Part shown: positions 32,963 to 42,133 of the stretch, one piece after another
Layout: the number at the start of each line of letters is the position of its first letter
Position numbering within the stretch: position 1 is the stretch's first letter
NCBI GenBank assembly: GCA_949292025.1
Contig: CASEYC010000123.1
Location: 1 to 54,245, forward strand
Source of the DNA: an uncultured Bacteroides sp.
GTDB taxonomy: Bacteria; Bacteroidota; Bacteroidia; Bacteroidales; Bacteroidaceae
Length of the DNA stretch: 54,245 bases
Direction: 5' to 3'
Notes under the pieces: generated by a model
The model's database searches: none
What the model saw: only the letters and a program-made list of their open reading frames with translations
Told to the model about the DNA's origin: nothing
Program-made: the position numbers and the translations under genes

Positions 32963-35900
32963 TTATAAGGAGAGATTCACGCCGAATGACACCGTGCGGA
33001 AGGCCGGGTAGTTCCACGACAGCGTTTCGGGGTCGATGCCCTTGGGCAGCGAGCTGAATGTGGCCAGGTTCTCGATGCTGACGAACAGCTTCAGCTGCGA
33101 TAGCGTGAGTTTCCGGATGAGGTGTTTCGGGAAGGAGTAGGACAACGTCACGTTCTTGATGCGCAGGTAGGAGGCATCGGACAGGTAGCGGTCGGATTGG
33201 CGGTAGTTGGAACCCATGTTGCCATAGCTGTCATAGATGCGCGGATACTCGGCACCGGGATTGGCGCAGGTGTAGTCGCCGTTGGCGGCATCCACCGGAC
33301 GCCAGTAGTTATCCAGCCCCTCATACAGCGGCAGGAAGGTATAGTCGCCGTACATCGGGAAAGTCAGCACGTTGGCCAGCCAGTAGTCGCGCTTGCCGGT
33401 GCCTTGCAGGAAGACGCTGAGGTCGAAGCCCTCATAGCTGACACCCAGGTTAATGCCGTAGAGGTAGCGGGGCAGATAGTTGCCGATGACCTGGCGGTCG
33501 CCGGGATTGTCCAGCGTGCCGTCGCCGGCGGTGATGAGGTTGGTGCCCTGCTCGTCGTCGCGCAGGTTCTTGAACTTGACGTCGCCCGGACGCACGGCAT
33601 AGCCGTTGATGTCCGTCACGCCGTCCTTCAGTTGCCAGCTCTGCGTGTCTACAAAGTCGTCCACGGTGTAGAAGCCATCATAGACGTAACCCCAGATTTC
33701 ACCCAGTTCCTGGCCTTCGTAGTAGTTGGACAGGAGCTTGGACTCGTTGCTGTCATACTTGGTGATGACGCTCTTCGAGTCGGAGAGGTTGAAGCCCACG
33801 TTGTAGCCCCACTTGCCGATGCGGTCGCGCCAGTTGAGGTTGATTTCCCAACCACGGGTGCGCATGTCGGCCGTGTTCTGGTAAGGAGCCGACGCGCCTA
33901 CCACGGCGGGCAGCTGCATGCCCGGTGCCAACATGCCTTTCGTGTCCTTCTGGTACCATTCGAAGAGACCGGACAGGCGGCTGTTGAACAAGGCGAAGTC
34001 TACGCCGATGTTGGTTGTGCCCACCTTCTCCCACGTGAACGACGTGCTGACCAGCGAGGGCAGCGAGGTGACGGCGGCCACCACGTTGCTGTTCGTCAGC
34101 CAGCCGGTGTAGTTATTGTTGATGGTCATCGACGGGATGTAGGCATATTCCACGATGTTCTGGTTGCCTATCTGACCGTAGGAGCCGCGGATCTTCAGTT
34201 GGTTCAGCCAACTGCGGGTATTTTCCATAAACTTCTCTTCCGTGATGTTCCAGCCGACGGATACGGAGGGGAAGAAACCGAAGCGGTTGTCCTTGGGGAA
34301 GCGCGACGAGCCGTCGTAGCGGCCGTTCACCTCCAGCAGGTACTTGTCCTTGTAGTTGTAGTTGACGCGGAAGAACCCGCCGCGCACGGCGTACTCCGTG
34401 TAGTAGTCATTGGACGTCAACCGGCCCGTGCCGCCTCCCAGCGAAGGTACCTCGATGACAGCCTGGTTGTAGGAATAGTTGTCCACTGTCTCCTTGTAGC
34501 TGGATTCTTGGTTGAAGCCGGCCATTACCTTGAAGTGGTGGTCCGTGCCCAGGTCGAAGCCGTAGGTGGCGTAGGCGTTGATGGCGTTGTAGTTGGTGAA
34601 CTGCTTGTACTTGCGCAGGTAGTCGTTCGTGGGCGAGGTGTTGGCGCCGCCTTGGATGGTGGTGAAGGTCACGCTGCTTGTGTAGTAGTGGTAGTCGTAC
34701 ATGTTCTTGTCGAACGTGTATTCAAAGGCCACTTCCAGCCCCTTCAGCGGCTTCAGGATGGACTTCAGGAAGATGCGCGGGTTGTCGTAGTTGTTGCGCG
34801 AGGGCTGTGCGTTGAGCACCTGGTTCTTCGGGGTGAAGAAGGGCAGGTTGTCATCGCCGCCCACGCCGTAACCTGCGGGCATGTTGCCTTCCGGGTAGTA
34901 GGAACCGAGTCGGAGGCTGTAGATGCCGCCTGCGGCCGATTCTGGATTGGTGCTCTTGCTGTGCGCATAGCTCAGGGTGGCTTCCTGCGTGAACCACGGC
35001 GTGATGTCGGCCGAGATGAACGAGTTGACGTTCAGGCGGCGGTAAGTGTCCTTGTCGCCGATGAGGACGCCGTCGTTGTTGGTGAAGCCGCCGGACAGGC
35101 GGAACCGCAGGCGTTCCGTGCCGCCGCTGACGGACAGGTTGTGCGTCTGCTGGAAGCCGGTTTCAAGCATGTTCTTGATGAGGTCTTTCTCGTTGAGGTA
35201 GTAGAGGGCGCCGTTGTCGTCACGGAAGATGCCGTCGCCTTGCGTGGGCACGGATGAGGGGTCTTGCTGGTATTGTTGCAACAGTTCCCGCCAGCGCGTC
35301 ACGCTGGGCGAGCCCAGCGACCAGTAGTCATCGCGCCCCGTGTCCTGGTAGGCTTGCAGGAAGGTGTCCAGCGATGCCTGCTTGGGCAGGTTGATGGCAT
35401 TGGTGAAGGCCAGGTTGTTGTTGTAGTTCAGTTGGAAGCGCGTGGCACCTTGGGGACGCTTGGTGGTCACCAGGATGACGCCGCCCGCGGCTCGTGCGCC
35501 GTAGATGGCGGAGCTGGCCGCATCCTTCAGCACGGTGATGGACTCGATGTCGTCCGGGTTCACCAGGTCGATGTCACCTTCCACGTTGTCAATTAGGATC
35601 AGTGGGGCCACGGTGGCACCATAGCTTCCATCACTGTTCTGGATACCCAGTGAGTAGGCACCGCGGATTTGGAAGGACTTCGAGGAGGTGGGGCCGTTGC
35701 CGCCGCTGCTCACCAGCAGGCCGGGCACCGCGCCTTGCAGGGCATCCGAGGCTTTCGTCAGCGGACGTTCGCCGAGGACTTCGTCCATCTTCACGGTGGT
35801 GACGGCACCGGTCAGGTTGGCTTTCTTCTGTGTGCCGAAGCCCACGACAACCACTTCGTCCAGTTGCTGGGTGTCTTCCTTGAGGGTGATGTTCAGCGGT

Positions 35901-36205
35901 TGGCCATTCCACGTGATGGTCTGTTTGACGTAACCGATGTAACTGATTTCCAATACAGTCCCAGGCTTGACATCGGCAATCTTGAACTTGCCGTCCAGGT
36001 CGGTGATCATACCTTGGGCACTGCCTTTCACTACTACGGAGGCACCGATGATGGCCTCTCCGTTGGTGTCTTTCACTACGCCTTGGCACTCACCGCTTTG
36101 TTGCACGATGAGAGTCTCCGGAGCGGAGGGCGTTGCCTGTAACAGGCTTGCAGGTAGCATGGATAGCATGAGTAGCACGCTTACCCTTCTGAATCTTTTC
36201 TGCAT
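32963..36205 (-). CDS. SusC/RagA-family TonB-dependent transporter
   Basis: A 1080-residue outer-membrane transporter. After a signal peptide it has a carboxypeptidase-D-like domain (GVVKDTNGEAIIGASVVVKG), the LDEVVVVGFGTQKKANLTGAV junction motif (read in parts), a plug with VNPDDIESITVLKDAASSA and IYGARAAGGVILVTTK, then the 22-strand barrel ending YPAFRTVSFGVNLSL. It imports oligosaccharides with energy from TonB. First gene of the locus, with its own promoter; no SusR-like, hybrid two-component or anti-sigma regulator is encoded nearby. Confidence 0.95.
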   Translation of the reverse strand: MQKRFRRVSVLLMLSMLPASLLQATPSAPETLIVQQSGECQGVVKDTNGEAIIGASVVVKGSAQGMITDLDGKFKIADVKPGTVLEISYIGYVKQTITWNGQPLNITLKEDTQQLDEVVVVGFGTQKKANLTGAVTTVKMDEVLGERPLTKASDALQGAVPGLLVSSGGNGPTSSKSFQIRGAYSLGIQNSDGSYGATVAPLILIDNVEGDIDLVNPDDIESITVLKDAASSAIYGARAAGGVILVTTKRPQGATRFQLNYNNNLAFTNAINLPKQASLDTFLQAYQDTGRDDYWSLGSPSVTRWRELLQQYQQDPSSVPTQGDGIFRDDNGALYYLNEKDLIKNMLETGFQQTHNLSVSGGTERLRFRLSGGFTNNDGVLIGDKDTYRRLNVNSFISADITPWFTQEATLSYAHSKSTNPESAAGGIYSLRLGSYYPEGNMPAGYGVGGDDNLPFFTPKNQVLNAQPSRNNYDNPRIFLKSILKPLKGLEVAFEYTFDKNMYDYHYYTSSVTFTTIQGGANTSPTNDYLRKYKQFTNYNAINAYATYGFDLGTDHHFKVMAGFNQESSYKETVDNYSYNQAVIEVPSLGGGTGRLTSNDYYTEYAVRGGFFRVNYNYKDKYLLEVNGRYDGSSRFPKDNRFGFFPSVSVGWNITEEKFMENTRSWLNQLKIRGSYGQIGNQNIVEYAYIPSMTINNNYTGWLTNSNVVAAVTSLPSLVSTSFTWEKVGTTNIGVDFALFNSRLSGLFEWYQKDTKGMLAPGMQLPAVVGASAPYQNTADMRTRGWEINLNWRDRIGKWGYNVGFNLSDSKSVITKYDSNESKLLSNYYEGQELGEIWGYVYDGFYTVDDFVDTQSWQLKDGVTDINGYAVRPGDVKFKNLRDDEQGTNLITAGDGTLDNPGDRQVIGNYLPRYLYGINLGVSYEGFDLSVFLQGTGKRDYWLANVLTFPMYGDYTFLPLYEGLDNYWRPVDAANGDYTCANPGAEYPRIYDSYGNMGSNYRQSDRYLSDASYLRIKNVTLSYSFPKHLIRKLTLSQLKLFVSIENLATFSSLPKGIDPETLSWNYPAFRTVSFGVNLSL

Positions 36206-36303
36206 AAGCTACGTGTTTTTGAATGTAAATAAAAAGGTAAAAGGTTTTGAGGTGGTGGAACCTCTTCTGCGGCGGCATTTGGTGTCGCTTTGCATATTTT
36301 GGG

Positions 36304-36334
36304 CAAAAATAGCAATATTTTGTGATAGTTGCAA
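36304..36334 (-). promoter_or_regulatory. Promoter of susC
   Basis: On the - strand TATTTTTG (36304-36311) is a -7 element, with TTG at 36332-36334 spaced 20 bp upstream. The 5' leader to the ATG is ~95 nt. Confidence 0.6.
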
Positions 36335-36398
36335 GACCTTTAGGGAGGAAAATACGCCTGTTCTTTGACGAATGTGTGTTGTTTTATGGCGGATTGCC

Positions 36399-36406
36399 TA
36401 TCTTTG
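36399..36406 (+). promoter_or_regulatory. -7 element of the comF-like gene
   Basis: TATCTTTG matches TAnnTTTG; a TTG at 36379-36381 lies 17 bp upstream. It is 50 bp before the ATG at 36457 and divergent from the susC promoter. Confidence 0.5.
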
Positions 36407-36456
36407 TCCCGGATATTCCTGACGGATGGGAATATGTATATATTATAGTGTGTATC

Positions 36457-37164
36457 ATGTGGCAATCTTGCAAACTTTGGCTTCTTTCTTTCTTCCGGCT
36501 GTTCGCTCCGCGACATTGTGCCGTGTGTGGCGCCGTCTTGGACGAAGGGGAGGAGGTATTGTGCCTGAAGTGCGACATCGGCTTGCCCCGCACCGGCTAT
36601 CACCTGCGGGCGGACAATCCTGTGGAGCAGCGTCTCTGGGGACGGTTCCCGCTGGTGCGTGCCGCTTCTTATCTCCGCTATGGGAAAGGTGGGGATTACC
36701 GGCGCATCCTGCTCCGGCTGAAGTACGAGGGCCGCAAGGATTATGCCCGGGCGATGGGGCGGCGGATGGCGGCGGACCTGGCCCGGTCTGGCTTCTTTGA
36801 GGGGGTGGATGTGCTGTTGCCCGTGCCCTTGCATCCCGACAAGGAGCGGCGCAGGGGGTATAACCAGAGCGTGTGCCTGGCGCAGGGGGTGTCGGACGTG
36901 ACGGGCATCCCGGTGTCGGTGGGGAACGTGCAACGCCGGAGGTTCACGGAGACGCAGACCCGCAAGTCGTCCCTACAGCGGTGGGAGAATGTGGACGGGG
37001 TGTTCACGGCGGCAGATGCGACGGCCTTTGCCGGGCGGCACGTGTTGCTGCTGGACGATGTGCTGACCACGGGCGCCACCCTCACGGCCTGTGCCGATGC
37101 GTTGCAGGGCGTGGAGGGAGTGCGTTTCAGCGTGCTGACGTTGGCGGTGGCGGAAGGCATATAA
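36457..37164 (+). CDS. ComF family phosphoribosyltransferase-like protein
   Basis: A 235-residue ComF protein. N-terminal CAVCGAVLDEGEEVLCLKC is a four-cysteine zinc site; the PRT fold shows VLLPVPLHPDKERRRGYNQS and HVLLLDDVLTTGATLTAC, the latter a PRPP-binding motif. ComF proteins are needed for DNA uptake in competent bacteria and are kept in many non-competent ones. The start at 36457 (MWQSCKLW) lies after the promoter. Confidence 0.88.
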   Translation: MWQSCKLWLLSFFRLFAPRHCAVCGAVLDEGEEVLCLKCDIGLPRTGYHLRADNPVEQRLWGRFPLVRAASYLRYGKGGDYRRILLRLKYEGRKDYARAMGRRMAADLARSGFFEGVDVLLPVPLHPDKERRRGYNQSVCLAQGVSDVTGIPVSVGNVQRRRFTETQTRKSSLQRWENVDGVFTAADATAFAGRHVLLLDDVLTTGATLTACADALQGVEGVRFSVLTLAVAEGI

Positions 37165-37167
37165 AAA

Positions 37168-37205
37168 GACAGAGGACGTGCTTGCCCGGCACGTCCTCCG
37201 TCTGT
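37168..37205. terminator. Bidirectional terminator between comF and pyrF
   Basis: GAGGACGTGC (37172-37181) pairs with GCACGTCCTC (37189-37198), extended by ACAGA/TCTGT. It lies between convergent genes, with an A-run on the comF side. Confidence 0.75.
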
Positions 37206-37221
37206 GTGGACATGGAAAGAA

Positions 37222-38052
37222 TCAGGCGATGCCTGCGGCTTTCAGCTGTTCCGCCATCTGCTGCTGCACTTCCTTGGCGGCCTGGCGGGCGGCATCGGCA
37301 AAGTCATGCCCCTTGCCGGCGTAGATGATGCCGCGGCTGGAGTTGACGATGAGGCCGCAGTCCTTGGTCATGCCGTACTTGCAGACTTCTTCCAAGGAGC
37401 CGCCTTGTGCGCCCACGCCGGGGACGAGGAGGAAGTGGTTGGGCACCACCTTGCGGATGTCCTCGAACATGCGGCCCTGCGTGGCACCCACGACGTACAT
37501 CATGCGGTCGTCGCCTGCCCATTCCTGGCTCTTGCGGAGGACTTTCTCGAAGAGGCGTTCGCCCTGCGCGTCCTCCGTCAGTTGGAAGTCGTGCGAACCT
37601 TTGTTGCTGGTCAGTGCCAAGAGGATGACCCATGTGTTGTCATAGCCCAGGAAAGGCGTCACGCTGTCCTCTCCCATGTAGGGAGCTACGGTGACGGCAT
37701 CCACTTGCAGGTCTTCGAAGAAGGAGCGGGCGTACATGGCAGAGGTGTTACCAATGTCTCCGCGCTTGGCGTCGGCGATGATGAACTGGTCGGGGTAGTT
37801 CTGCCGGATGTACTTCACGGTCTTCTCCAACGCCTGCCAGCCTTTCACGCCCAGGCATTCGTAGAAGGCGAGGTTGGGCTTGTAGGCCACGCAGAGGTCG
37901 GCGGTGGCGTCGATGATGGCCTTGTTGAAGTTGAAGACCGGTTCCGCCCCGTCCAGCAGGTGTTCGGGGATTTTCTTGATGTCCGTGTCCAGTCCCACGC
38001 AGAGGAAGCTCTGCTTGCGGCGGATGTTGTCGATGAGTTGTTGCTTGTTCAT
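37222..38052 (-). CDS. pyrF: Orotidine 5'-phosphate decarboxylase (type 2)
   Basis: A 276-residue PyrF of the longer, mycobacterial-type subfamily usual in Bacteroides. [31 protein letters not shown] and the catalytic [17 protein letters not shown] (Asp-x-Lys) are clear. It makes UMP from OMP in pyrimidine synthesis. It starts only 6 bp after the restriction gene, so its expression now depends on transcription through the R-M genes or from prfA. Confidence 0.95.
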   Translation of the reverse strand: MNKQQLIDNIRRKQSFLCVGLDTDIKKIPEHLLDGAEPVFNFNKAIIDATADLCVAYKPNLAFYECLGVKGWQALEKTVKYIRQNYPDQFIIADAKRGDIGNTSAMYARSFFEDLQVDAVTVAPYMGEDSVTPFLGYDNTWVILLALTSNKGSHDFQLTEDAQGERLFEKVLRKSQEWAGDDRMMYVVGATQGRMFEDIRKVVPNHFLLVPGVGAQGGSLEEVCKYGMTKDCGLIVNSSRGIIYAGKGHDFADAARQAAKEVQQQMAEQLKAAGIA

Positions 38053-38058
38053 AATTCG

Positions 38059-38769
38059 TTATAGATTATTTAATCGTTCTATTTCTTCTCTGATTTCTTC
38101 AATAACTTCAATGTTGTCTATCTGTTTTTTCCCTTGTGTATTCTTTTTGGAGAATACGAAGAATACTTTTCCTTTATATTTCTCCATAAATCGTTGGTGA
38201 TTACTTTTGTTTTGTTCAATCCATTGATATTGGTTGATGGAATTTTTAGTGGATATTGGTTTTATCTGGATACCCACAAAGCATTCTTCTTTCACTTTAA
38301 TGTAAAAGTCTACGGCTAATGTCCTGTCCCATTCATCAGGTGCAGCATTGATTTTACAGCCCAAGACTTTTTCAAGTTGACCGTAGATGGTTTCTATTTC
38401 AGTAACATATCCTTCATATGTCCGATTTATAACTAAATTGTACACATAGTCTATGCATTCTTCTTCTGTAATGCTTTCTAATTCATTTTGGACGTTTTCT
38501 GATAGCCGTAGGTACAAATCTTCGCCTAATTCGCAAAGATATTCTCGTGTAATCCGTATTCCGCCTTTTTTCTTTTGAACTGCATTGTTAAAATAGTAAT
38601 TTACCCATGCTTCGTAGTTAGGAGGAGCACATTGACGAATCAATTCAGAAGTCAGGCCTACGCTTTGAGCCTTATTCAGCCCCCAGCGGTTCATACCATA
38701 GTTTAGAAGGGTTTCTCTTTTGTACTTTAAGTTATAGCCTTCTTTTCCGTTAATCCATTCTTTTTCCAT
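38059..38769 (-). CDS. MjaI-like type II restriction endonuclease (predicted CTAG)
   Basis: A 236-residue protein with the RE_MjaI family look: MNRWGLNKAQSVGLTSE near the start, EEWVNYYFNNAV-like segment, then INRTYEGYVTEIETIYGQL and PDEWDRTLAVDFYIKV followed by GIQIKPIS. D in VDFYIKV and the Q-I-K of GIQIKP form a PD-(D/E)xK-type catalytic pair with Gln replacing Glu. MjaI cuts CTAG. The gene overlaps the methyltransferase gene by 20 bp. Much more AT-rich than the flanking pyrF and prfA, indicating transfer. Confidence 0.75.
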   Translation of the reverse strand: MEKEWINGKEGYNLKYKRETLLNYGMNRWGLNKAQSVGLTSELIRQCAPPNYEAWVNYYFNNAVQKKKGGIRITREYLCELGEDLYLRLSENVQNELESITEEECIDYVYNLVINRTYEGYVTEIETIYGQLEKVLGCKINAAPDEWDRTLAVDFYIKVKEECFVGIQIKPISTKNSINQYQWIEQNKSNHQRFMEKYKGKVFFVFSKKNTQGKKQIDNIEVIEEIREEIERLNNL

Positions 38770-40045
38770 TGCTTAATTGTTGAAATTTGGTTCTATACTT
38801 GAAGTCAATACTGTCATCTACATTTGCCAATCCGGCTTTTAGTATGTGGGCATTGATAAAAGTTTTGTTTTCTAAATAGAGGTAACATAGCAGATTATTT
38901 TCTGCATCATATTTGATTGTATCAAACTTCATAAATACTTTATGTCCTTTTACTTTGTTTAGAATGAAATTTATGGCATCCCCATTGACTTCATCTTTCT
39001 CTTTAATTCCTAATAATCGGATGCGAAGATTATTATTTAATAGAATAGTGTTGGCATTTATCACTTTCTTGACAGAATAATACTCCTCTCTTTTTGTATT
39101 GCTCTCTTTGTCTATAACAGAGCCAAATTGTAGCTTCTTTACATCCATCTTGTTATTCATCTTATGTGGATCTATGAAGATATAAGGTAGTTTACTTATA
39201 CTTTCTTCAGTATAGATGGGGGATTTGTCACGTTCAAACCGATAAACAGTTTGCTCAAAATCTATTTGATTTACATTGAGCTTTTGTTTGTAGTAGTCTA
39301 TAAATGCAGGATTAATCTCATAACCGACAGAATTTCTCCCAGAGTTTCTGGCAGCTAAAGCGGTTGTTCCACTTCCTAAGAAAGGGTCGAATACTGTTTC
39401 GCCGACAAAAGAAAACATTTTTATTAACCTTCTTGGCAGTTCTTCTGGAAAAACTGCAATATGGCCATCCTGACGTGCTCCACTAAATGTCCAATGCGAT
39501 GCAAAATATGTATTCCATTCTTCTTTGGATAAGATAGATAGTGCTTTTTGTTCAGGGCTAGGCTTGGGAGAATTGCCTAATTTTTTGAAGATGAGTATAA
39601 ATTCATAATCTAGTTTCAGGATGCCATTACGCGGATAAGGGAAACTTCCCATAACAGCTCCCCCGCCAGTCGTATTCATTGTCGTTTGTTTTTGCCAAAT
39701 GATGGCACCCATATAATCCATTCCTAATGTTTCACAAAATTTTATGATTTCTGTGCGAATGGGGATAACCTTATAGCGTCCGTAATATACAGAACGGGCA
39801 AATTGGTCTCCAATATTGATACACAAACGACATCCGTCGTGCAAGATGCGGTAACACTCTTTCCAAACGAGGTTTAAGTTGTTGATGTAGCTTTCATAAC
39901 TATCATGAAAGCCTATTTGATTGTCTGTGCCATAATCTTTTAATTGCCAATAGGGGGGGGACGTGATAATTAAATGAACAGATTTGTCTGGAATCAGATT
40001 CATTTGGCGGCTATCTCCGCAGATATGTGTATGAGTAGTTTGCAT
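38750..40045 (-). CDS. N4-cytosine-type DNA methyltransferase with SNase-like C-terminal domain
   Basis: A 431-residue protein. Residues 1-265 are a beta-class methyltransferase: HICGDSRQM, catalytic TSPPYW (motif IV, m4C type) and SAM-binding FDPFLGSGTTALAA. Residues ~320-431 (38753-39088) resemble a staphylococcal nuclease fold: VINANTILL, LRIRLLGIKEKDE, YDAENNLLCYLYL and INAHILKAGLANV align with the SNase strands, but the catalytic Asp and Arg positions are replaced, so it is probably a binding module. It would protect CTAG for the overlapping endonuclease. AT-rich; starts 20 bp after prfA. Confidence 0.8.
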   Translation of the reverse strand: MQTTHTHICGDSRQMNLIPDKSVHLIITSPPYWQLKDYGTDNQIGFHDSYESYINNLNLVWKECYRILHDGCRLCINIGDQFARSVYYGRYKVIPIRTEIIKFCETLGMDYMGAIIWQKQTTMNTTGGGAVMGSFPYPRNGILKLDYEFILIFKKLGNSPKPSPEQKALSILSKEEWNTYFASHWTFSGARQDGHIAVFPEELPRRLIKMFSFVGETVFDPFLGSGTTALAARNSGRNSVGYEINPAFIDYYKQKLNVNQIDFEQTVYRFERDKSPIYTEESISKLPYIFIDPHKMNNKMDVKKLQFGSVIDKESNTKREEYYSVKKVINANTILLNNNLRIRLLGIKEKDEVNGDAINFILNKVKGHKVFMKFDTIKYDAENNLLCYLYLENKTFINAHILKAGLANVDDSIDFKYRTKFQQLSNGKRMD

Positions 40046-40065
40046 ATTCTTGATATTTTAGGGGA

Positions 40066-41178
40066 TTACAGTTCGCTCTCCTTCAGTCTTTCCGCATTCT
40101 CCGCCACGATGAGGTGGTCTATGCAGTCCTGGATGTCGCCGTCCATGAAGGCGGCCAGGTTGTAGATGGTGTAGTTGATGCGGTGGTCGGTGATGCGCCC
40201 CTGCGGGTAGTTGTAGGTGCGTATCTTGGCCGAGCGGTCGCCGGTGGAGACCATCGTCTTGCGCTTGGAGGCGATGTCGTCGATGTACTTCTGGTGCTCC
40301 TTGTCGTAGATGAAGGTACGCAGGCGGCTCAGGGCGCGCTCCTTGTTCTTGGGCTGGTCGCGCGTCTCGGTGCACTCTATGAGGATTTCCTCCACCACGC
40401 CCGTGTTGGGGTTCTTCCAGTTGTAGCGCAGGCGCACGCCGCTCTCCACCTTGTTGACGTTCTGTCCGCCCGCGCCGCCGCTGCGGAAGGTGTCCCACTT
40501 GATTTCGCCCTCGTTGATTTCCACGTCGAAAGGCTCGGCCTCGGGCAGCACGGCCACCGATGCGGCGGAGGTATGCACGCGGCCTTGCGTCTCCGTGGCG
40601 GGGACACGCTGCACGCGGTGCACGCCGCTTTCATACTTCAGCGTGCCGTACACATTGTCGCCCGTCACCGAACAGATGATTTCCTTGAAGCCTCCGGCCG
40701 CGCCCTCGTTGGCGCTGGAGACTTCCAGCCGCCAGCCTTTGCGCTCGCAGTATTTGGAATACATGCGGAAGAGGTCGCCTGCAAAGAGCGCTGCCTCGTC
40801 GCCGCCCGTGCCTCCACGGATTTCGAGGATGGCGTTGCGGCTGTCCTGCGGGTCGGCGGGGATGAGCAGGAGTTTGATTTCCTCTTCCAGCTGGGGGCGG
40901 CGTGCCTCGCACTTGTCCAGTTCCTCGCGGGCCATGTCGCGCATCTCCGGGTCGCTCTCGTTGGCGATGATATCTTTCGCCTCGTCAATGCCGGCCAGCA
41001 CTTGGACGTATTCCCGCCGTGCCTTCATCAGGTCGCCCAGTTCCTTGTATTCCTTCGTCAGCTTGACGTAGCGTTTCTGGTCGGCGATGACGGCTGGGTC
41101 GGTTATCAGGGTGGACACTTCCTCGTAGCGGGCCACGAGGGTGTCGAGTTTCTCGAGTAGGGTGTTGTTGTCAGACAT
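40066..41178 (-). CDS. prfA: Peptide chain release factor 1
   Basis: A 370-residue class I release factor. GGTGGDEAALFAGDL carries the GGQ-domain lead-in, RSGGAGGQNVNKVESGVRL holds the ribosomal peptidyl-transferase GGQ tip, and VPATETQGRVHTSAASVAV includes the PxT stop-codon recognition motif (here PATE) of RF1, which reads UAA and UAG. It starts only 1 bp after the upstream nuclease gene, showing that foreign DNA abuts it on both sides. Confidence 0.96.
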   Translation of the reverse strand: MSDNNTLLEKLDTLVARYEEVSTLITDPAVIADQKRYVKLTKEYKELGDLMKARREYVQVLAGIDEAKDIIANESDPEMRDMAREELDKCEARRPQLEEEIKLLLIPADPQDSRNAILEIRGGTGGDEAALFAGDLFRMYSKYCERKGWRLEVSSANEGAAGGFKEIICSVTGDNVYGTLKYESGVHRVQRVPATETQGRVHTSAASVAVLPEAEPFDVEINEGEIKWDTFRSGGAGGQNVNKVESGVRLRYNWKNPNTGVVEEILIECTETRDQPKNKERALSRLRTFIYDKEHQKYIDDIASKRKTMVSTGDRSAKIRTYNYPQGRITDHRINYTIYNLAAFMDGDIQDCIDHLIVAENAERLKESEL

Positions 41179-41179
41179 A

Positions 41180-42127
41180 TTAAATATTAGTAGGGATATT
41201 CTTCATTTTGCAATAGGAGGCAATATCAGAATCGTTCTTGAAACATTTATCACACAAATCTTCAAGTCCTCTTTTGACATCTTCTATGTATTTCGTACCA
41301 GCAGTTATAACTTTTTCTATTTGTTCAATAAAGTTCCTAAATGAATTATTCATATTGCATAGTTTTTCTATGGTCTTAAAATCTAAAGTTTTTCTCTTCG
41401 CTGGAAATAGGATCTGGCTTTCATAAGGATTGGCTTTCAATTTTATGACCCCTATTCCAAAGGAGTGATTTAAACGTTCTAGTTCCTCTATCAAGCTGTC
41501 ATTTATTTCAAAAGCGACAAGAAAGCCATAGTTTGCCCAGCTAGAATTTGATACAGCTTGGAAGAAGAATCTCTTCAAATCATAATCAGATTTAATTTCT
41601 CTCTTTAGTTCATAAGAGTAAAGTTCTACAGAGTTCATTCGGTTGGTGGCTTGGAAAAATGATTGGCAAGCCTTATTGTCGAATTCTATGAATTTAGTGC
41701 CTATGATATCTGGATGTACCCATTTCTGATGTTCTTCACTATTATTGGACTGCTCATGAAATATCGTCGTTGCATAGATGTTCTCATTCTTCAAATATGT
41801 CACCAATAATGGATGCAAGTCTCTTTCCATATAGGTGCTCTTGGGCGACTTATTTGATTCTGTTTGTTGCGATGTGACGAACGTTATTTTATTTTCGTTT
41901 CTTGTTAAATAATACCAATACACATTTTCATCGTTCTTTACACGCCTCACTCGTGCATCACCATTCTTGATGAATTCTCCTAGTAGTGCACTTACTGTTT
42001 GATCAGGTGTTTTCCCTTTGCTGAAGATATAATACTTATGCTCAAGAATATGTTGATATACTATTCTTGCCGTTCCTCCTTTTTCCAAATCTTCAAGAGT
42101 CTTAAGTATAGCTTCTTTTATAGTCAT
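41180..42127 (-). CDS. HARE-HTH plus PD-ExK nuclease-like protein
   Basis: A 315-residue protein. Residues ~1-75 (MTIKEAILKTLEDLEKGG..., then FSKGKTPDQTVSALLGEFI) form a HARE-HTH domain, which recognises DNA or modified bases. Residues ~115-245 look like a restriction-type fold: WVHPDIIGTKFIEFD then VELYSYELKREIKSDYDLKRF supply Asp and E-x-K. A modification-dependent or methyltransferase-less nuclease is the best inference. AT-rich and with no adjacent methylase of its own; the neighbouring R-M set lies beyond prfA. Confidence 0.65.
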   Translation of the reverse strand: MTIKEAILKTLEDLEKGGTARIVYQHILEHKYYIFSKGKTPDQTVSALLGEFIKNGDARVRRVKNDENVYWYYLTRNENKITFVTSQQTESNKSPKSTYMERDLHPLLVTYLKNENIYATTIFHEQSNNSEEHQKWVHPDIIGTKFIEFDNKACQSFFQATNRMNSVELYSYELKREIKSDYDLKRFFFQAVSNSSWANYGFLVAFEINDSLIEELERLNHSFGIGVIKLKANPYESQILFPAKRKTLDFKTIEKLCNMNNSFRNFIEQIEKVITAGTKYIEDVKRGLEDLCDKCFKNDSDIASYCKMKNIPTNI

Positions 42128-42133
42128 ACCATT

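Noticed and set aside
41180-41344. Separate small + strand gene near the prfA start
   Set aside because: The + strand frame (41141-41344) is the antisense of the HARE-HTH gene end, with no promoter and no recognisable product.
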